Origin: Nitrospira sp.
GTDB taxonomy: Bacteria; Nitrospirota; Nitrospiria; Nitrospirales; Nitrospiraceae
Length of the DNA: 64,000 nucleotides
NCBI GenBank assembly: GCA_031315995.1
Contig: JALDRG010000002.1
Coordinates: 248,001-312,000 of the forward strand
Reading direction: 5' to 3'
Shown here: one piece after another, positions 29,290-40,706 of the stretch
Numbering within the stretch: position 1 is the first letter of the stretch
Layout of the letters: each line of letters opens with the position of its first letter
The notes under the pieces: generated by a model
What the model was told of the DNA's origin: nothing
Database searches by the model: none
What the model saw: the letters and a program-made list of their open reading frames with translations, nothing else
Program-made: the position numbers and the translations under genes

Positions 29290-30933
29290 CTAGCGATCCG
29301 CCAGCAGCAATTTATACTCAATGCTATCCGCCAGCGCCTGCCAACTAGCCTCCATGATGTTTTCCGACACACCGACCGTTCCCCACTTGTCCTTGTGATC
29401 TCCGGACTCGATAAGGACGCGCACCTTCGATTCCGTTCCCTTATCAGCGGAGAGCACACGCACTTTATAGTCGAGGAGTTTCACTTCGCGAAGTTGCGGA
29501 TAGAACTTTTCCAACGCCTTGCGGAGCGCATGGTCGAGCGCATTGACCGGTCCGGCCCCCACGGCCGCCGTGTGTTCGATCACGTCGCCGACGTTGACCA
29601 TCACCGTCGCTTCAGACAACAGCAAGCCCTGCTCCTGTTTCTTCTCGACGATGACTCGGAACCCGAGGAGCTGAAAGGACGGGCGATGACTCCCCATTGC
29701 TTTGCGCATCAATAGCTCAAACGATCCTTCCGCGCCTTCGAATTGATACCCTTGGCTTTCGCGCTCCTTGAGCGTCTCGACCAATTCCTGCACCTTCGCG
29801 TGATTCTTGCTCAGCGAAATGCCGTACGCTTCAACTTTTTCCAAGAGCCCGCTGCGTCCGGCATAGTCCGATACCAAGATCCGACGACGGTTTCCCACCG
29901 CTACCGGATCGATGTGTTCATACGTCGCCGCGTTCTTGAGCACGGCATGAATATGGACGCCTCCCTTGTGCGCGAAAGCCGCATCCCCGACATAGGGCTG
30001 CCGCTTGTTAGGCATCAGGTTGGCAATCTCCGTCACGAACCCGGACACATCTTTCAGGCGCGTCAGCTTGCTCCCAACGGCAGTTCGCTGCATTTTCAGC
30101 TGTAGATTGGGAATGATGGAACAGAGATTGGCATTGCCACACCGCTCGCCGATCCCGTTGATCGTGCCCTGCACTTGCAGAATCCCGGACTCCACGGCCA
30201 CCAACGAGTTGGCCACCGCCATTTCGCTGTCGTTGTGTGCATGGATCCCCAACGGGACGGGACATTCCTGCTTGACGACGCGGCAAATTTCGCGGATTTC
30301 CCAGGGCATCGTTCCGCCGTTGGTGTCGCAGAGAATCACCCGCTCGGCTCCGCCGGCAATCGCTCTACGGATCGTCTGCAATGCATACTCGGGATTGGCC
30401 TTATAGCCGTCGAAGAAATGCTCGGCATCGTAAAACACCCGACGATCCTTGGACCGAAGGTAATGAATCGAGTCTTCGATCAACTCCAAGTTTTTCGCGA
30501 GCGTAATACCCAGCGCGTCCGTTACCTGAAACGACCAACTTTTGCCGAACAGCGTAATGGTCGGCGTCTCAGATGCCAGCAACGATTGAAGATTCTTGTC
30601 TTTCCGAACGGAATTACTGGCCTTTCGTGTCGAGCCGAACGCCACAACGGTCGCATGCTTGAAGGGGATGGTCTTGACCATCCGAAAGAACTCGATATCT
30701 TTTGGGTTCGCGCCCGGCCACCCACCCTCAATGAAATGCACCCCGAGTTCATCGAGCTGTTGGGCAACGCGGAGCTTATCCTCTACGGAGAAACTCACAT
30801 CCTCTGCCTGTGCTCCATCCCGCAAGGTCGTATCGTAAATTTCGAGTGCGGCGGCCTGCGCAGGCGGGAGAGTCGGCACCGAAACACCCTCCGATGGGCG
30901 AGATCGACGCGATGTTGTATTTCGACGTTTCAT
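29290..30933 (-). CDS. cimA: (R)-citramalate synthase
   Basis: LEIYDTTLRDGAQAEDVSFSVEDKL, GGWPGANPKDIEFF, GIHAHNDSEMAVANSL, LeuA dimer-type C-terminus; start at MKRRNTTS. Confidence 0.92.
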   Translation of the reverse strand: MKRRNTTSRRSRPSEGVSVPTLPPAQAAALEIYDTTLRDGAQAEDVSFSVEDKLRVAQQLDELGVHFIEGGWPGANPKDIEFFRMVKTIPFKHATVVAFGSTRKASNSVRKDKNLQSLLASETPTITLFGKSWSFQVTDALGITLAKNLELIEDSIHYLRSKDRRVFYDAEHFFDGYKANPEYALQTIRRAIAGGAERVILCDTNGGTMPWEIREICRVVKQECPVPLGIHAHNDSEMAVANSLVAVESGILQVQGTINGIGERCGNANLCSIIPNLQLKMQRTAVGSKLTRLKDVSGFVTEIANLMPNKRQPYVGDAAFAHKGGVHIHAVLKNAATYEHIDPVAVGNRRRILVSDYAGRSGLLEKVEAYGISLSKNHAKVQELVETLKERESQGYQFEGAEGSFELLMRKAMGSHRPSFQLLGFRVIVEKKQEQGLLLSEATVMVNVGDVIEHTAAVGAGPVNALDHALRKALEKFYPQLREVKLLDYKVRVLSADKGTESKVRVLIESGDHKDKWGTVGVSENIMEASWQALADSIEYKLLLADR

Positions 30934-31008
30934 AGGCGTGAGAGTAGCAGGGTCATCACTGACCTGTCGAGGAGACGACCGGACCGGCAGTCGCCTCACT
31001 TCGGCACA

Positions 31009-32244
31009 CTAGCCAAGCGCCGGCGCCGAGACCCGATCCAGGCCGAACGCTGTGTGAAGCGTGCGCATGGCCAATTCCAGATACTTTTCCTCGATGACAC
31101 AGGAGATTTTGATCTCGGATGTACTGATCATCATGATATTCACGCCCTCGCGCGAGAGCACATCGAACATCCCGGCCGCCACCCCGGAATGCGACCGCAT
31201 GCCGACCCCAATGAGCGACACCTTCGCGATAGACTCCGTCACCGCCACCGACCGGGCGCCGATCTCCTCGGACAGGCGCTGAACCAGATCGACGGCGCTG
31301 CGCAAGTCCGCCTTGGGGACCGTGAAGGAAATATCGGTCATGGATGCCTGACTGACATTTTGGATGATCATATCCACCACGATATTGGCTTTGGCCACGG
31401 CACCGAACACGCGCGCGGCGATACCTGGGCGATCCGGCACACCGACAATCGTAATTTTGGCCTGATTGCGGTCTCCCGTCACACCCGACACCATGACCCC
31501 TTCCATATCGGCATCTTCACGTGTCACGAGCGTTCCCCTTCCTTCCTTGAAGCTGGAATTGACTTCCACCGGCACGGAATACTTCGCCGCAAACTCGACC
31601 GAACGACTCTGCAGCACCTTGGCGCCGAGGCTCGCCATTTCCAGCATTTCTTCGTAGGAGATCTTCTCCAGGCGACGCGCCGCCGGCACGATGTTCGGAT
31701 CGGCGGTATACACACCATCTACATCCGTATAAATGATGCAGCGATCGGCCTTGAGCGCCGCAGCCAACGCAACGGCTGTGAGATCCGATCCTCCCCGACC
31801 CAAGGTTGTGACATCCGAGCTGGCGTTGATACCCTGGAAGCCCGCCACGACGGGAATCACGCCTGCCGACAAGGCGTCCTTGATACGTTCGGCCGTGACG
31901 CGGGAAATCCTGGCTTTGGTGTGGGCACTGTCGGTGTGAATGCCGACCTGTCGGCCGGTGAAGGATCGGGCGTTCACCCCTCGCCCCCGCAATTCCATGG
32001 CCAGCAACGCAATGGTGACCCGCTCCCCCGTTGAGAGCAGCATGTCCAATTCACGTTCATCCGGCGCGCCGGTCACGTCCTGCGCCAGCTTGAGCAGTCG
32101 ATCCGTTTCCCCGCTCATCGCCGACAACACCACAACCACCTGGTGTCCGTCTTTGGACACGCGTTCGACCCGTTCAGCGACGCGATGGATCCTCTCGACC
32201 GTACCGACGGATGTTCCACCGTATTTTTGAACGATCAACGCCAC
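31009..32244 (-). CDS. lysC: Aspartate kinase
   Basis: [36 protein letters not shown], two ACT-type regions. Confidence 0.96.
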   Translation of the reverse strand: MALIVQKYGGTSVGTVERIHRVAERVERVSKDGHQVVVVLSAMSGETDRLLKLAQDVTGAPDERELDMLLSTGERVTIALLAMELRGRGVNARSFTGRQVGIHTDSAHTKARISRVTAERIKDALSAGVIPVVAGFQGINASSDVTTLGRGGSDLTAVALAAALKADRCIIYTDVDGVYTADPNIVPAARRLEKISYEEMLEMASLGAKVLQSRSVEFAAKYSVPVEVNSSFKEGRGTLVTREDADMEGVMVSGVTGDRNQAKITIVGVPDRPGIAARVFGAVAKANIVVDMIIQNVSQASMTDISFTVPKADLRSAVDLVQRLSEEIGARSVAVTESIAKVSLIGVGMRSHSGVAAGMFDVLSREGVNIMMISTSEIKISCVIEEKYLELAMRTLHTAFGLDRVSAPALG

Positions 32245-32248
32245 AACA

Positions 32249-33499
32249 CTACACTCCGCGCGGGAACAAGCGCATCATCACTTTGGTCGCATCACGCGGC
32301 GCGGTCCCGGCAATGTTCGCATCATGCTCATGAAACCGCGTCGTGACTCCGGCCGACGGCGGCGTCGCGCCATCGCAAAGCGCGTACAGGATCGGCGGAT
32401 CCTCAGAACCGTGGCCCTTCGTCAGTCCAGGGTCACACACCACAAGCAGTCGATACGCCGGATGCGTCGTCAATGCCGCGAGAATCGGCCCGACAACCTG
32501 GGCATCGAACCGCTCAATCGCCCGAACCTTGTCTTGCACATCGGTCGCGTGAAGCACGTCGTCGGAAAGCCCGGCATGGAGGTAGACAAAGTCTTTCTTC
32601 CCCAACTCCTGCACCGCCGTCTCCACACAACCTGAGAACTCATTCGATTCGTTCTCGCCGTCGACCGGAAGCTCGACCGCTTCCAATCCGGCGCACACCC
32701 CAACCCCGCGATGCACATCGCTGGAAGACACCACCGTACCGGCAATCTGGTAACGCTCCGTCAAGGGCGGCCACAATGGAGCGCGACCCTGGCCCCACAA
32801 CCACAAGCAATTGGCCGGCTTCAATCCCTCCTGCTCACGCTCCTCATTCACCGGATGATCGCGCAAGATGAAGAACGCCGCGTCCATGAGCTTGCGTAAC
32901 ACATCGGCGCCGTCACCACTCGGGAGGGCTTCGGCTATCGACCGGCCGACCAACGTCTGGGGATCGAGACAGGTCGCGCGCGATTTTCCCCCAACCCACA
33001 CCATGAGATGCCGATGCCCGGAACCGGGATAGAACTGGATCGACTCCGAGCCAAGCTGCTCGTTCACGGCTTCGAGCAACTCGCGAGCTTGCTCCGTATC
33101 GATGAGACCGGCGGTCGCATCCTCCATAAGGACGTGCAGCCCCAGCTTCTTGATGTCCGCCGCCCGATCATTATTGCCGGACGCGGCTTCCCCACGCACC
33201 GTCACCATGGTGCAACGAAACACCACGTCCTGCTCACCCACCGTGACACCTAAACCGGCGGCCTCCAGCGGGCCGGGACCCGGATAATACTTCTTGGGAT
33301 CATATCCCAGCACGGCCACACTGGTGACATCGCTCCCAGCGGTTCCCGCGTCCGAGGGAAGACTCAAGAGTCCCACTTCGCTTCGCTGGGCAATCTGGTC
33401 GAGATGCGGAGTGGCGGCCGCCTGAAGCGGTGTTTTCCCGCCGAGTTCCGGACATGAGACATCGGCCATCCCGTCGGCATGCAGGATCAAATATTTCAT
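32249..33499 (-). CDS. ApgM-family (phosphoglycerate mutase-like) protein; probable alternative homoserine kinase
   Basis: [68 protein letters not shown]; located between thrC and lysC. Confidence 0.85.
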   Translation of the reverse strand: MKYLILHADGMADVSCPELGGKTPLQAAATPHLDQIAQRSEVGLLSLPSDAGTAGSDVTSVAVLGYDPKKYYPGPGPLEAAGLGVTVGEQDVVFRCTMVTVRGEAASGNNDRAADIKKLGLHVLMEDATAGLIDTEQARELLEAVNEQLGSESIQFYPGSGHRHLMVWVGGKSRATCLDPQTLVGRSIAEALPSGDGADVLRKLMDAAFFILRDHPVNEEREQEGLKPANCLWLWGQGRAPLWPPLTERYQIAGTVVSSSDVHRGVGVCAGLEAVELPVDGENESNEFSGCVETAVQELGKKDFVYLHAGLSDDVLHATDVQDKVRAIERFDAQVVGPILAALTTHPAYRLLVVCDPGLTKGHGSEDPPILYALCDGATPPSAGVTTRFHEHDANIAGTAPRDATKVMMRLFPRGV

Positions 33500-33517
33500 G
33501 CAATGTTCCTGAGGTAA

Positions 33518-34576
33518 TCAGACATGAAGGAGGCGGGCCACATCGTCGCGGGTGGCTTTCACTGTTTGAGGCTGACGTGAAATGCTGATGGCCGTATCGG
33601 CATCCTTCAAACCATGCCCGGTCAACGTACATACGACCGTGGCACCTTCTTTTAAAAGCCCGGCTTGACTCAACTTAATGACACCGGCAACCGAGGTGGC
33701 GGATGCGGGTTCGCAAAAGACCCCTTCCTCCCTGGCCACCAACGCATACGCATGAAGAATTTCATCATCGGTGACCATATCAATGGCACCTGACGACTCT
33801 TTCACCGCGATAAGGGCGGCCTGCCAACTGGCCGGATTGCCGATTCTGATCGCGGTGGCCACAGTCTGCGGCTCTTCGACCACATGCCCCAGCACGATCG
33901 GCGCCGCGCCGGCGGCCTGGAATCCCATCATGCGAGGCATCCGCGTCGTTTGATTTGCAGCCCGATACTCCCGATAGCCATTCCAATAAGCCGTGATATT
34001 ACCCGCATTCCCTACAGGAAGTACATGGAGAGTCGGCGCGTCGCCGAGATCGTCACAAATTTCCATTGCCGCCGTCTTCTGTCCTTCGATCCGGAAGGGG
34101 TTCAGGGAGTTGACCAACTCAACCGGGTACGTCGCCGACAGCTCCTTGACGATGGTCAACGCCTGGTCGAAATTCCCCTCGACTTGAATGACGGTGGCCT
34201 GATGCATCATGGCCTGAGACAACTTGCCGAGCGCGATCTTTCCGGCAGGAATGAGCACATACACGGCAATTCCAGCCCGGGCTCCGTACGCAGCGGCCGA
34301 AGCCGAGGTGTTTCCGGTGGAGGCGCAAATGACCGCACGCGTGCCGCCCTCGACGGCCTTGGAGATCGCCATCGTCATGCCGCGATCTTTGAAGGACCCC
34401 GTCGGATTCATCCCCTCATACTTGAGGTAGAGATCCACCCCCGGCGCGATTTTCTTCCCGAGTCGCGCGGCACGTATCAGAGGAGTATTGCCCTCGCCCA
34501 GCGTGATCACAGACGTCTGTGCCGTCACGGGCAGGAACTTCCGATATTCTTCGATGATCCCACGCCAACGAGTCAT
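33518..34576 (-). CDS. thrC: Threonine synthase
   Basis: [35 protein letters not shown] (PLP lysine), [18 protein letters not shown]. Confidence 0.96.
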   Translation of the reverse strand: MTRWRGIIEEYRKFLPVTAQTSVITLGEGNTPLIRAARLGKKIAPGVDLYLKYEGMNPTGSFKDRGMTMAISKAVEGGTRAVICASTGNTSASAAAYGARAGIAVYVLIPAGKIALGKLSQAMMHQATVIQVEGNFDQALTIVKELSATYPVELVNSLNPFRIEGQKTAAMEICDDLGDAPTLHVLPVGNAGNITAYWNGYREYRAANQTTRMPRMMGFQAAGAAPIVLGHVVEEPQTVATAIRIGNPASWQAALIAVKESSGAIDMVTDDEILHAYALVAREEGVFCEPASATSVAGVIKLSQAGLLKEGATVVCTLTGHGLKDADTAISISRQPQTVKATRDDVARLLHV

Positions 34577-34620
34577 AAGAACCTATTCGACCATCCTCTC
34601 AGCCAACCGGAACAACACCG

Positions 34621-35934
34621 TCATTCATCTCGCCCTTCGACCCTGATCAGCGTCGCGGGCTCGGAGATGTAGGACAGTGGGTTGATTTCACGAAGCGCAT
34701 TCTGGACATCCCGCTCTCTGGCCATATGCGTCATGATCACCACCGGGACCGTTTGTCCTTCCTTGCGCCCTTGTTGCAACACCGAGGAAATGCTGATCCC
34801 ATACCGGCCCAATACTCCGGCAATCTGCGACAAGACACCGGGTCGGTCCAACACCATGAAACGAATGTAATAGAGCGAGGTAATTTCTTCCATCGGCCGC
34901 ATGCGCAATGGCCGTCGCTGCTCCGGCTGATACGCGGCGGGCGGAACCCGACCCGCTGCATTCTTGAGCACATTACGCCCAATGGCCATGACATCGCTTA
35001 CCACCGCACTCCCGGTCGGCATTGATCCGGCGCCGCGGCCGTAGAGCACCACGTCCTCAACCGCGTCGCCCACCAATTGAATGGCATTATAGACACCGTC
35101 TACCTTGGCGATTTGAGAGGCCGACGGCACCATCGTCGGATGCACGCGCGCCTCGATCTCGCCATCGGAATATTTTGCGATCGCCAGCAGCTTGATGGTA
35201 AACCCGAACTCCTTGGCATAAGCAATATCAAGGGGCGTGAGCCCGGTGATGCCTTCGGTGTAGATCTCTTTGAAATTGACCGGTGTGCCGTACGCCAAAC
35301 TGACCATGATCGTCAACTTATGCGCCGAATCGGTTCCCGCCACATCGAAGGTGGGATCGGCCTCGGCATAGCCGGCTCGTTTCGCCTCCTCCAACACGAG
35401 GTCGAACCGCTGCCCCTCACTGGTCATGCGGCTGAGAATGTAATTCGAGGTGCCATTGATTATCCCATAGATGGATTGGATATTGTTCGCGGCCAATCCT
35501 TCCATCAATGCGCGGACAACCGGAATCCCACCCCCGACGCTTGCCTCGAACCCGAGATCGACGCCGTGCCGGGAAGCCGCGGCAAAAATCTCCTCGCCAT
35601 GCACCGCAAGCAAGGCTTTGTTGGCCGTCACCACGTGCTTGCCTCGTTGCACGGCGTCCAAAATCACACGTTTGGCGAGATCATACCCACCCATCAACTC
35701 GATCACGATATCCACGCGTGGATCCGTGACGACCTGCTGAATGTCCGTGGTCAGCATTCCCGGCGGAATCGCAATGCCCCGGTCACGCGCGATGTCCAAG
35801 TCCGCAATACGAACCAGCTTGATGGGCACCCCTACCCGCCGACGAATCAGCTCAGCGTTTTCGATCAAGACCCGCGCGACGCCGGTGCCGACCGTTCCAA
35901 ACCCGATTAAACCGACGCCGATCTCACTTTTCAT
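34621..35934 (-). CDS. hom: Homoserine dehydrogenase with C-terminal ACT domain
   Basis: [58 protein letters not shown]-terminal ACT. Confidence 0.96.
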   Translation of the reverse strand: MKSEIGVGLIGFGTVGTGVARVLIENAELIRRRVGVPIKLVRIADLDIARDRGIAIPPGMLTTDIQQVVTDPRVDIVIELMGGYDLAKRVILDAVQRGKHVVTANKALLAVHGEEIFAAASRHGVDLGFEASVGGGIPVVRALMEGLAANNIQSIYGIINGTSNYILSRMTSEGQRFDLVLEEAKRAGYAEADPTFDVAGTDSAHKLTIMVSLAYGTPVNFKEIYTEGITGLTPLDIAYAKEFGFTIKLLAIAKYSDGEIEARVHPTMVPSASQIAKVDGVYNAIQLVGDAVEDVVLYGRGAGSMPTGSAVVSDVMAIGRNVLKNAAGRVPPAAYQPEQRRPLRMRPMEEITSLYYIRFMVLDRPGVLSQIAGVLGRYGISISSVLQQGRKEGQTVPVVIMTHMARERDVQNALREINPLSYISEPATLIRVEGRDE

Positions 35935-37127
35935 GATGCCTGATCATCCAAATTCAACACTTTCCGGATCCCGCGCAGAGCCTGGCGCGTGCGATGTTCG
36001 TTTTCTACCAGCGCAAACCGCACGAACTCATCTCCGCCTTCTCCGAACCCGATACCCGGCGACACCGCGACTTTGGCCTCCCGCAAAAGCAACTTTGAAA
36101 ATTCCAGCGATCCCATATGCCGGAAGGGGTCTGGGATACGAGCCCAGACGAACATAGTCGCTCGAGGTAACGCCACCGGCCATCCGATACGATTGAGCCC
36201 GTTCACAAGGACATTCCGTCGGTTTTGGTACCGCTGCACGACGTCCTTGACACAGTCTTGCGGCCCATTCAACGCGACCGTACTGGCGATCTGAATCGGT
36301 TGAAAAATACCATAGTCCAGATAACTTTTGAGCTTTGCGAGCGCGCCGATCACGTCGCGGTTTCCCACACAGAATCCGACTCGCCAGCCAGGCATATTGT
36401 AGGCCTTGGACAACGTATAAAATTCTACGCCCACATCTTTCGCTTCCGGCACTTGCAGAAAGCTCGGCGCCTTATAGCCGTCGAACGCAATATCGGCATA
36501 GGCCAGATCGTGAATCACGATCACATCATGTTCCTTGGCAAACGCGACGATCTTCTTGAAAAACTCAAGGTCAACCACCGCCGTGGTCGGATTGTGCGGA
36601 AAATTGATCACTAGAATGCGCGGCCGCGGTAACGTTTGGCGATAGACGCGCAACAGATCGTCAAAGAAATCGCTGTCTTGCCGTAGTTCGATCCCGCGCA
36701 CCTCGCCGCCCGCAATAATGAAACTATACATGTGGATGGGATAGGTCGGCGTCGGCGTGAGCACCACATCGCCGGGCCCAATCGTGGCCAACGCCAGGTG
36801 CGCAATACCCTCCTTGGAGCCGATCGTCACAATCGCTTCGGTTTCGGGATCCAGATCCACATCATAGTTCCGCTTGTACCAACCGGTGATGGCGTGACGC
36901 AATTTCGTGATCCCACGTGACGCGGAGTACCGATGGTTCTTGGCCTTCTTCGACGCCTCGATCAACTTGTCGACGATATGAGGGGGCGTGGGCTGATCCG
37001 GGTTGCCCATGCCGAAATCGATGATGTCCTCGCCCCGCTGACGCGCCTCCAGCTTGAGGGTTTGTACTTGCGCAAATACGTACGGGGGAAGTCGTTTTAT
37101 ACGGTAAAAGCCGTCGCCGATCGCCAT
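35931..37127 (-). CDS. Class I/II aminotransferase (AlaC/aspartate aminotransferase-like)
   Basis: [51 protein letters not shown]. Confidence 0.93.
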   Translation of the reverse strand: MAIGDGFYRIKRLPPYVFAQVQTLKLEARQRGEDIIDFGMGNPDQPTPPHIVDKLIEASKKAKNHRYSASRGITKLRHAITGWYKRNYDVDLDPETEAIVTIGSKEGIAHLALATIGPGDVVLTPTPTYPIHMYSFIIAGGEVRGIELRQDSDFFDDLLRVYRQTLPRPRILVINFPHNPTTAVVDLEFFKKIVAFAKEHDVIVIHDLAYADIAFDGYKAPSFLQVPEAKDVGVEFYTLSKAYNMPGWRVGFCVGNRDVIGALAKLKSYLDYGIFQPIQIASTVALNGPQDCVKDVVQRYQNRRNVLVNGLNRIGWPVALPRATMFVWARIPDPFRHMGSLEFSKLLLREAKVAVSPGIGFGEGGDEFVRFALVENEHRTRQALRGIRKVLNLDDQAS

Positions 37128-37198
37128 GGATGTATCAGACTCCTACAGGCGGGTCCTCTGCCGAATAAGTTCAGTCGCCATGCCTCTGAAAGGGGCGT

Positions 37199-37227
37199 AT
37201 TTTAATGGAGGTCATAAAACGAGTCAA
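37199..37227 (-). promoter_or_regulatory. Candidate promoter for the aminotransferase-hom-thrC operon
   Basis: Minus strand TTGACT - 17 bp - TAAAAT. Confidence 0.55.
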
Positions 37228-37427
37228 TTTCACTACAATTGTCACGAGTTGGGGACCGGCGTCCTGCTTTGCCCATGCTAAAACCATCAAGGCGACTCTG
37301 ATATGTCTCCTTGCTCCCCGCTACCCTATTCTGCTAATAATGCCTTAGGAACGACAGAATTGTCTATGAATTTCGACTAGTTCCGAAATCTTTCTCCTGC
37401 GTCATCGATGGAAATTGCGGAGGCGTA

Positions 37428-38141
37428 ATGGCTCGACTGGGCGTGAATATCGATCATGTGGCGACACTTCGGCAGGCGCGCGGAGGGACCGATCCCGATC
37501 CCTTGACGGCCGCGATTCTCGTCGAGATGGCCGGTGCCGACGGTCTGGTCGTACACCTACGGGAAGACCGCCGGCATATTCAAGATCGTGATCTCACCAT
37601 GTTGCGGGAAATCGTTCGAACCAAGCTGGACCTGGAGATGGCCGCCGACGACGCGATGGCCAAGATCGCCCTGAGCGTGAAGCCGGACTTGGTCACACTC
37701 GTCCCTGAACGCCGGCAAGAGCTGACCACCGAAGGCGGCCTGGACGTGGCCAATCACCGCGATCGCATTCAGAAAATTATCGATCTGCTCCGGGATGGCG
37801 GAATCCCGACGAGCCTCTTCGTCGAACCGAGCCTCGATCAAATCAAGGCCGCTCACAAAATTGGTGCGGCGTATGTCGAGCTACACACCGGCCGGTACTC
37901 CAACGCCAAGCGGTCCAAGGAAGAAGACGAGGAATTCGAGGCCATCACCCAGGCGGCCAAGTTGGCCTATAAGCTCGGGCTCGGGGTCAATGCCGGCCAT
38001 GGCTTGACCTATAAGAACGTGAAACGACTCGCGAAGCTGCCTGAGATCGTGGAGTTTAACATCGGCCACAGCATCATTGCCCGATCCGTGATGGTGGGGT
38101 TGGTCCAAGCTGTCCGCGAAATGAAGGAACTGGTGGCCTAA
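37428..38141 (+). CDS. pdxJ: Pyridoxine 5'-phosphate synthase
   Basis: MARLGVNIDHVATLRQARGGTDPDP, HLREDRRHIQDRDL, GLGVNAGHGLTYKNV. Confidence 0.97.
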   Translation: MARLGVNIDHVATLRQARGGTDPDPLTAAILVEMAGADGLVVHLREDRRHIQDRDLTMLREIVRTKLDLEMAADDAMAKIALSVKPDLVTLVPERRQELTTEGGLDVANHRDRIQKIIDLLRDGGIPTSLFVEPSLDQIKAAHKIGAAYVELHTGRYSNAKRSKEEDEEFEAITQAAKLAYKLGLGVNAGHGLTYKNVKRLAKLPEIVEFNIGHSIIARSVMVGLVQAVREMKELVA

Positions 38142-38210
38142 CCCGGGGACGCTGACGGCAGAGGCTCCTCACCTCGTCGTCAGGAATCGGTCGGGCATCC
38201 ACATCGCACC

Positions 38211-39767
38211 ATGATACCGATCGTGACCGCCGAGCAAATGCGCGCCCTGGATCATCGGACGATCACGGAGGCGCAGGTACCTTCCTTGACACTCATGGAA
38301 CGAGCCGGAACGGGGGTTGTCACACAACTTGAGGCACGGTTCGGGCCGCTCGCCGGAAAATCAATCGTCATCCTTTGCGGCAAGGGCAATAACGGCGGAG
38401 ACGGGTTCGTCATCGGCCGGCTGTTACGGCGCAAAAAGTCCCGGGTCCACGTTCTGCTATTAGCCTCACCCAGCGATCTCAGTCGCGATGCGAAGACCAT
38501 GTATCAACGCTTGGTACGGTCGGCGGGACCATCAGTGGTCACACGCCCCGCCGATGCCGAGGCGATACGACAGCGGTTGGCCGCCGGAGACGTTATCGTT
38601 GATGCGATGCTCGGCACAGGACTCTCCGCCCCCGTCACTGGGATCTTCCGTGATGCGATTGAAGCAATCACAGCGGCTGGCCGGCCGACTGTCGCCGTGG
38701 ACCTCCCTTCAGGCCTGCATGCCGACAGCGGAATGGTGCTGGGCGCCGCCATACGTGCAGACCTCACCGTGACCTTCGGATTGCCTAAGGCGGGACTCTA
38801 CAGCGGATCCGGCATCGATTGTGCCGGCACGGTTCGGCTCGTTGATATTGGGATTCCTGCGTCCTTTGTCCAAGCTATCGGCAGTCGGCTGATGCTCCTG
38901 ACCGAGACCGCCGCTCGCGCGACACTTCCTCCACGGCGCCTTGCTTCACACAAAGGCACCTACGGCCATGTCGGCATTATCGCCGGATCGGTCGGTAAAA
39001 CAGGCGCCGCAGCTATGGCGGCCCTCGCGGCCCTTCGGGTCGGAACCGGCCTAGTCACCGCCGCGGTCCCCTCAAGCGTCAATGACATACTGGAAGCAAA
39101 ACTCCTGGAGGTAATGACCCTACCGCTGCCGGAAACCAAAGCTCGCACCTTCGCGCGTTCCGGTTTGGATCGCCTGCTCGCCTTCGCCGATGCCCGGGAT
39201 GCCGTCGCAATCGGCCCAGGTCTGACGACCCATCCAGAGACCGTTGACCTGGTGCAACAATTCGTCAAGCGCGTCGACAAGCCCTGCGTGCTCGACGCCG
39301 ATGCGTTGAATGCGTTGGCGGGAAAATCTTCTTTGCTGACGGAATGCAAACGACCGCCGATCATCACGCCTCACCCCGGGGAGATGGCCAGACTGGAGAC
39401 CGAGGCCACTACACAATCGGTGAATGACGATCGTCTCGGAACGGCGACACGGTTTGCACGAGAACGCGGTGTCTTCGTCATCCTCAAAGGGGCGCGGACG
39501 GTGATTGCCCGACCGGATGGGATGGCAGCCATCTGTCCAACCGGCAACCCTGGAATGGCCACCGCCGGGACCGGTGATATCTTGACCGGCATGATCGGCG
39601 GGCTCCTCGCTCAAGGCTTGACTCCCTGGGACGCCGCCTGTGCCGCAACCTACTTTCATGGGCTAGCCGGCGATTTGGCCGCCCGGCATCTCGGCCAAGC
39701 CGGAATGATTGCCAGGGATCTCATTCGATATATCCCCCATGCCCTCTCGCCGACCACGCATGCCTAA
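38211..39767 (+). CDS. nnrDE: Bifunctional NAD(P)H-hydrate epimerase / ADP-dependent dehydratase
   Basis: GKGNNGGDGFVIGRLL epimerase motif; HKGTYGHVGIIAGS and GNPGMATAGTGDILTGMIGGLLAQG dehydratase motifs. Confidence 0.95.
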   Translation: MIPIVTAEQMRALDHRTITEAQVPSLTLMERAGTGVVTQLEARFGPLAGKSIVILCGKGNNGGDGFVIGRLLRRKKSRVHVLLLASPSDLSRDAKTMYQRLVRSAGPSVVTRPADAEAIRQRLAAGDVIVDAMLGTGLSAPVTGIFRDAIEAITAAGRPTVAVDLPSGLHADSGMVLGAAIRADLTVTFGLPKAGLYSGSGIDCAGTVRLVDIGIPASFVQAIGSRLMLLTETAARATLPPRRLASHKGTYGHVGIIAGSVGKTGAAAMAALAALRVGTGLVTAAVPSSVNDILEAKLLEVMTLPLPETKARTFARSGLDRLLAFADARDAVAIGPGLTTHPETVDLVQQFVKRVDKPCVLDADALNALAGKSSLLTECKRPPIITPHPGEMARLETEATTQSVNDDRLGTATRFARERGVFVILKGARTVIARPDGMAAICPTGNPGMATAGTGDILTGMIGGLLAQGLTPWDAACAATYFHGLAGDLAARHLGQAGMIARDLIRYIPHALSPTTHA

Positions 39768-40365
39768 ACCGTTGCCTTCGTCCGCCTCACCTCCCCGAAA
39801 GAGGAGCGAGGGACCTTCCCCTGTCGGGAAACCGTGGAGCATTGTGCTTCACTCTCCTCGAGAGACGCACCGCCTGGGGCGCTGGCTCGGAAGATTTCTC
39901 CAGGGGGGTGAAGTCATCGCTCTGATGGGCGAACTGGGCACGGGCAAAACTTCGCTGGTCAGAGGCATCGCCGACGGATTGCTCGCCGAACCGGCATCCG
40001 TGAGCAGCCCGACGTTTACGCTGATCCACGAATACCGTGGACGCCTTTCGCTGGTCCACGCTGATTTGTACCGCCTGACCGCCGCCGAACTCGAAGACAC
40101 CGGTCTTGGAGACTACGTAGATGGCCGCACGGTCATCGCAATCGAATGGGCCGACCGATGGGACGAAGGCCTTCCGTCGGACCGGCTCGACATCCACTTG
40201 TCGCACCACCCCTCGGCAGTCCGTCGCGCGCTTCTCACCGCCAGAGGATCCTCCGCTCGTCGCCTGCTGGCGGCGCTTCGCTCCCGCCTGTCCACCTATC
40301 GTCCCACTAGAGAGCCTCGGCAAACCCGTGTACAATTGACCCGGCCAAGGAGGGCCTCGCATTGA
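39739..40365 (+). CDS. tsaE: tRNA threonylcarbamoyladenosine biosynthesis protein TsaE
   Basis: LMGELGTGKTSLVRGIADGL, SPTFTLIHEYRG, IEWADRW; exact start uncertain (overlaps nnrDE). Confidence 0.92.
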   Translation: MPSRRPRMPKPLPSSASPPRKRSEGPSPVGKPWSIVLHSPRETHRLGRWLGRFLQGGEVIALMGELGTGKTSLVRGIADGLLAEPASVSSPTFTLIHEYRGRLSLVHADLYRLTAAELEDTGLGDYVDGRTVIAIEWADRWDEGLPSDRLDIHLSHHPSAVRRALLTARGSSARRLLAALRSRLSTYRPTREPRQTRVQLTRPRRASH

Positions 40366-40706
40366 TCCGATTGATATTGGTGGGAACGCTGCTGCTGCTT
40401 GCGCTGTCGTTTGTCTTGCAGAATCAGGAGCAAGAAGTCACCCTGCGGTATTTCTTTGGCCTTCGATCCGCCTCAATCCTGATTTATAAGCCGATTTTGG
40501 CCGCCTTTGGTGTCGGCCTGCTGGTGTCGGGCATTCTGCTGTTCCCGGCTTGGGTGCAAGGTCGTATAGAGCTGAGAAGAAAAACCAAAGCGCTTCAGGA
40601 GGCTGAGGTGGATCTGGAGCGCCTCCGACAAGCCCTCGATAAGGCGGCCCGCCGCGTGGGAATGTCTCCGGACGCTCCCTCTCAGGGAGAGGCCTCCGAT
40701 GGGTGA
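40362..40706 (+). CDS. LapA/DUF1049-family membrane protein
   Basis: Two TM segments, FVLQNQEQEVTLRYFFG, coiled-coil C-terminus. Confidence 0.75.
   Translation: MIRLILVGTLLLLALSFVLQNQEQEVTLRYFFGLRSASILIYKPILAAFGVGLLVSGILLFPAWVQGRIELRRKTKALQEAEVDLERLRQALDKAARRVGMSPDAPSQGEASDG

Noticed and set aside
30175-32034. 619-aa plus-strand ORF antisense to cimA and lysC
   Set aside because: Lies wholly opposite two well-supported conserved genes; composition (His/Arg/Gly-rich, no motifs) is typical of GC-rich shadow ORFs.
35077-35910. 277-aa plus-strand ORF antisense to hom
   Set aside because: Shadow ORF opposite a highly conserved enzyme.
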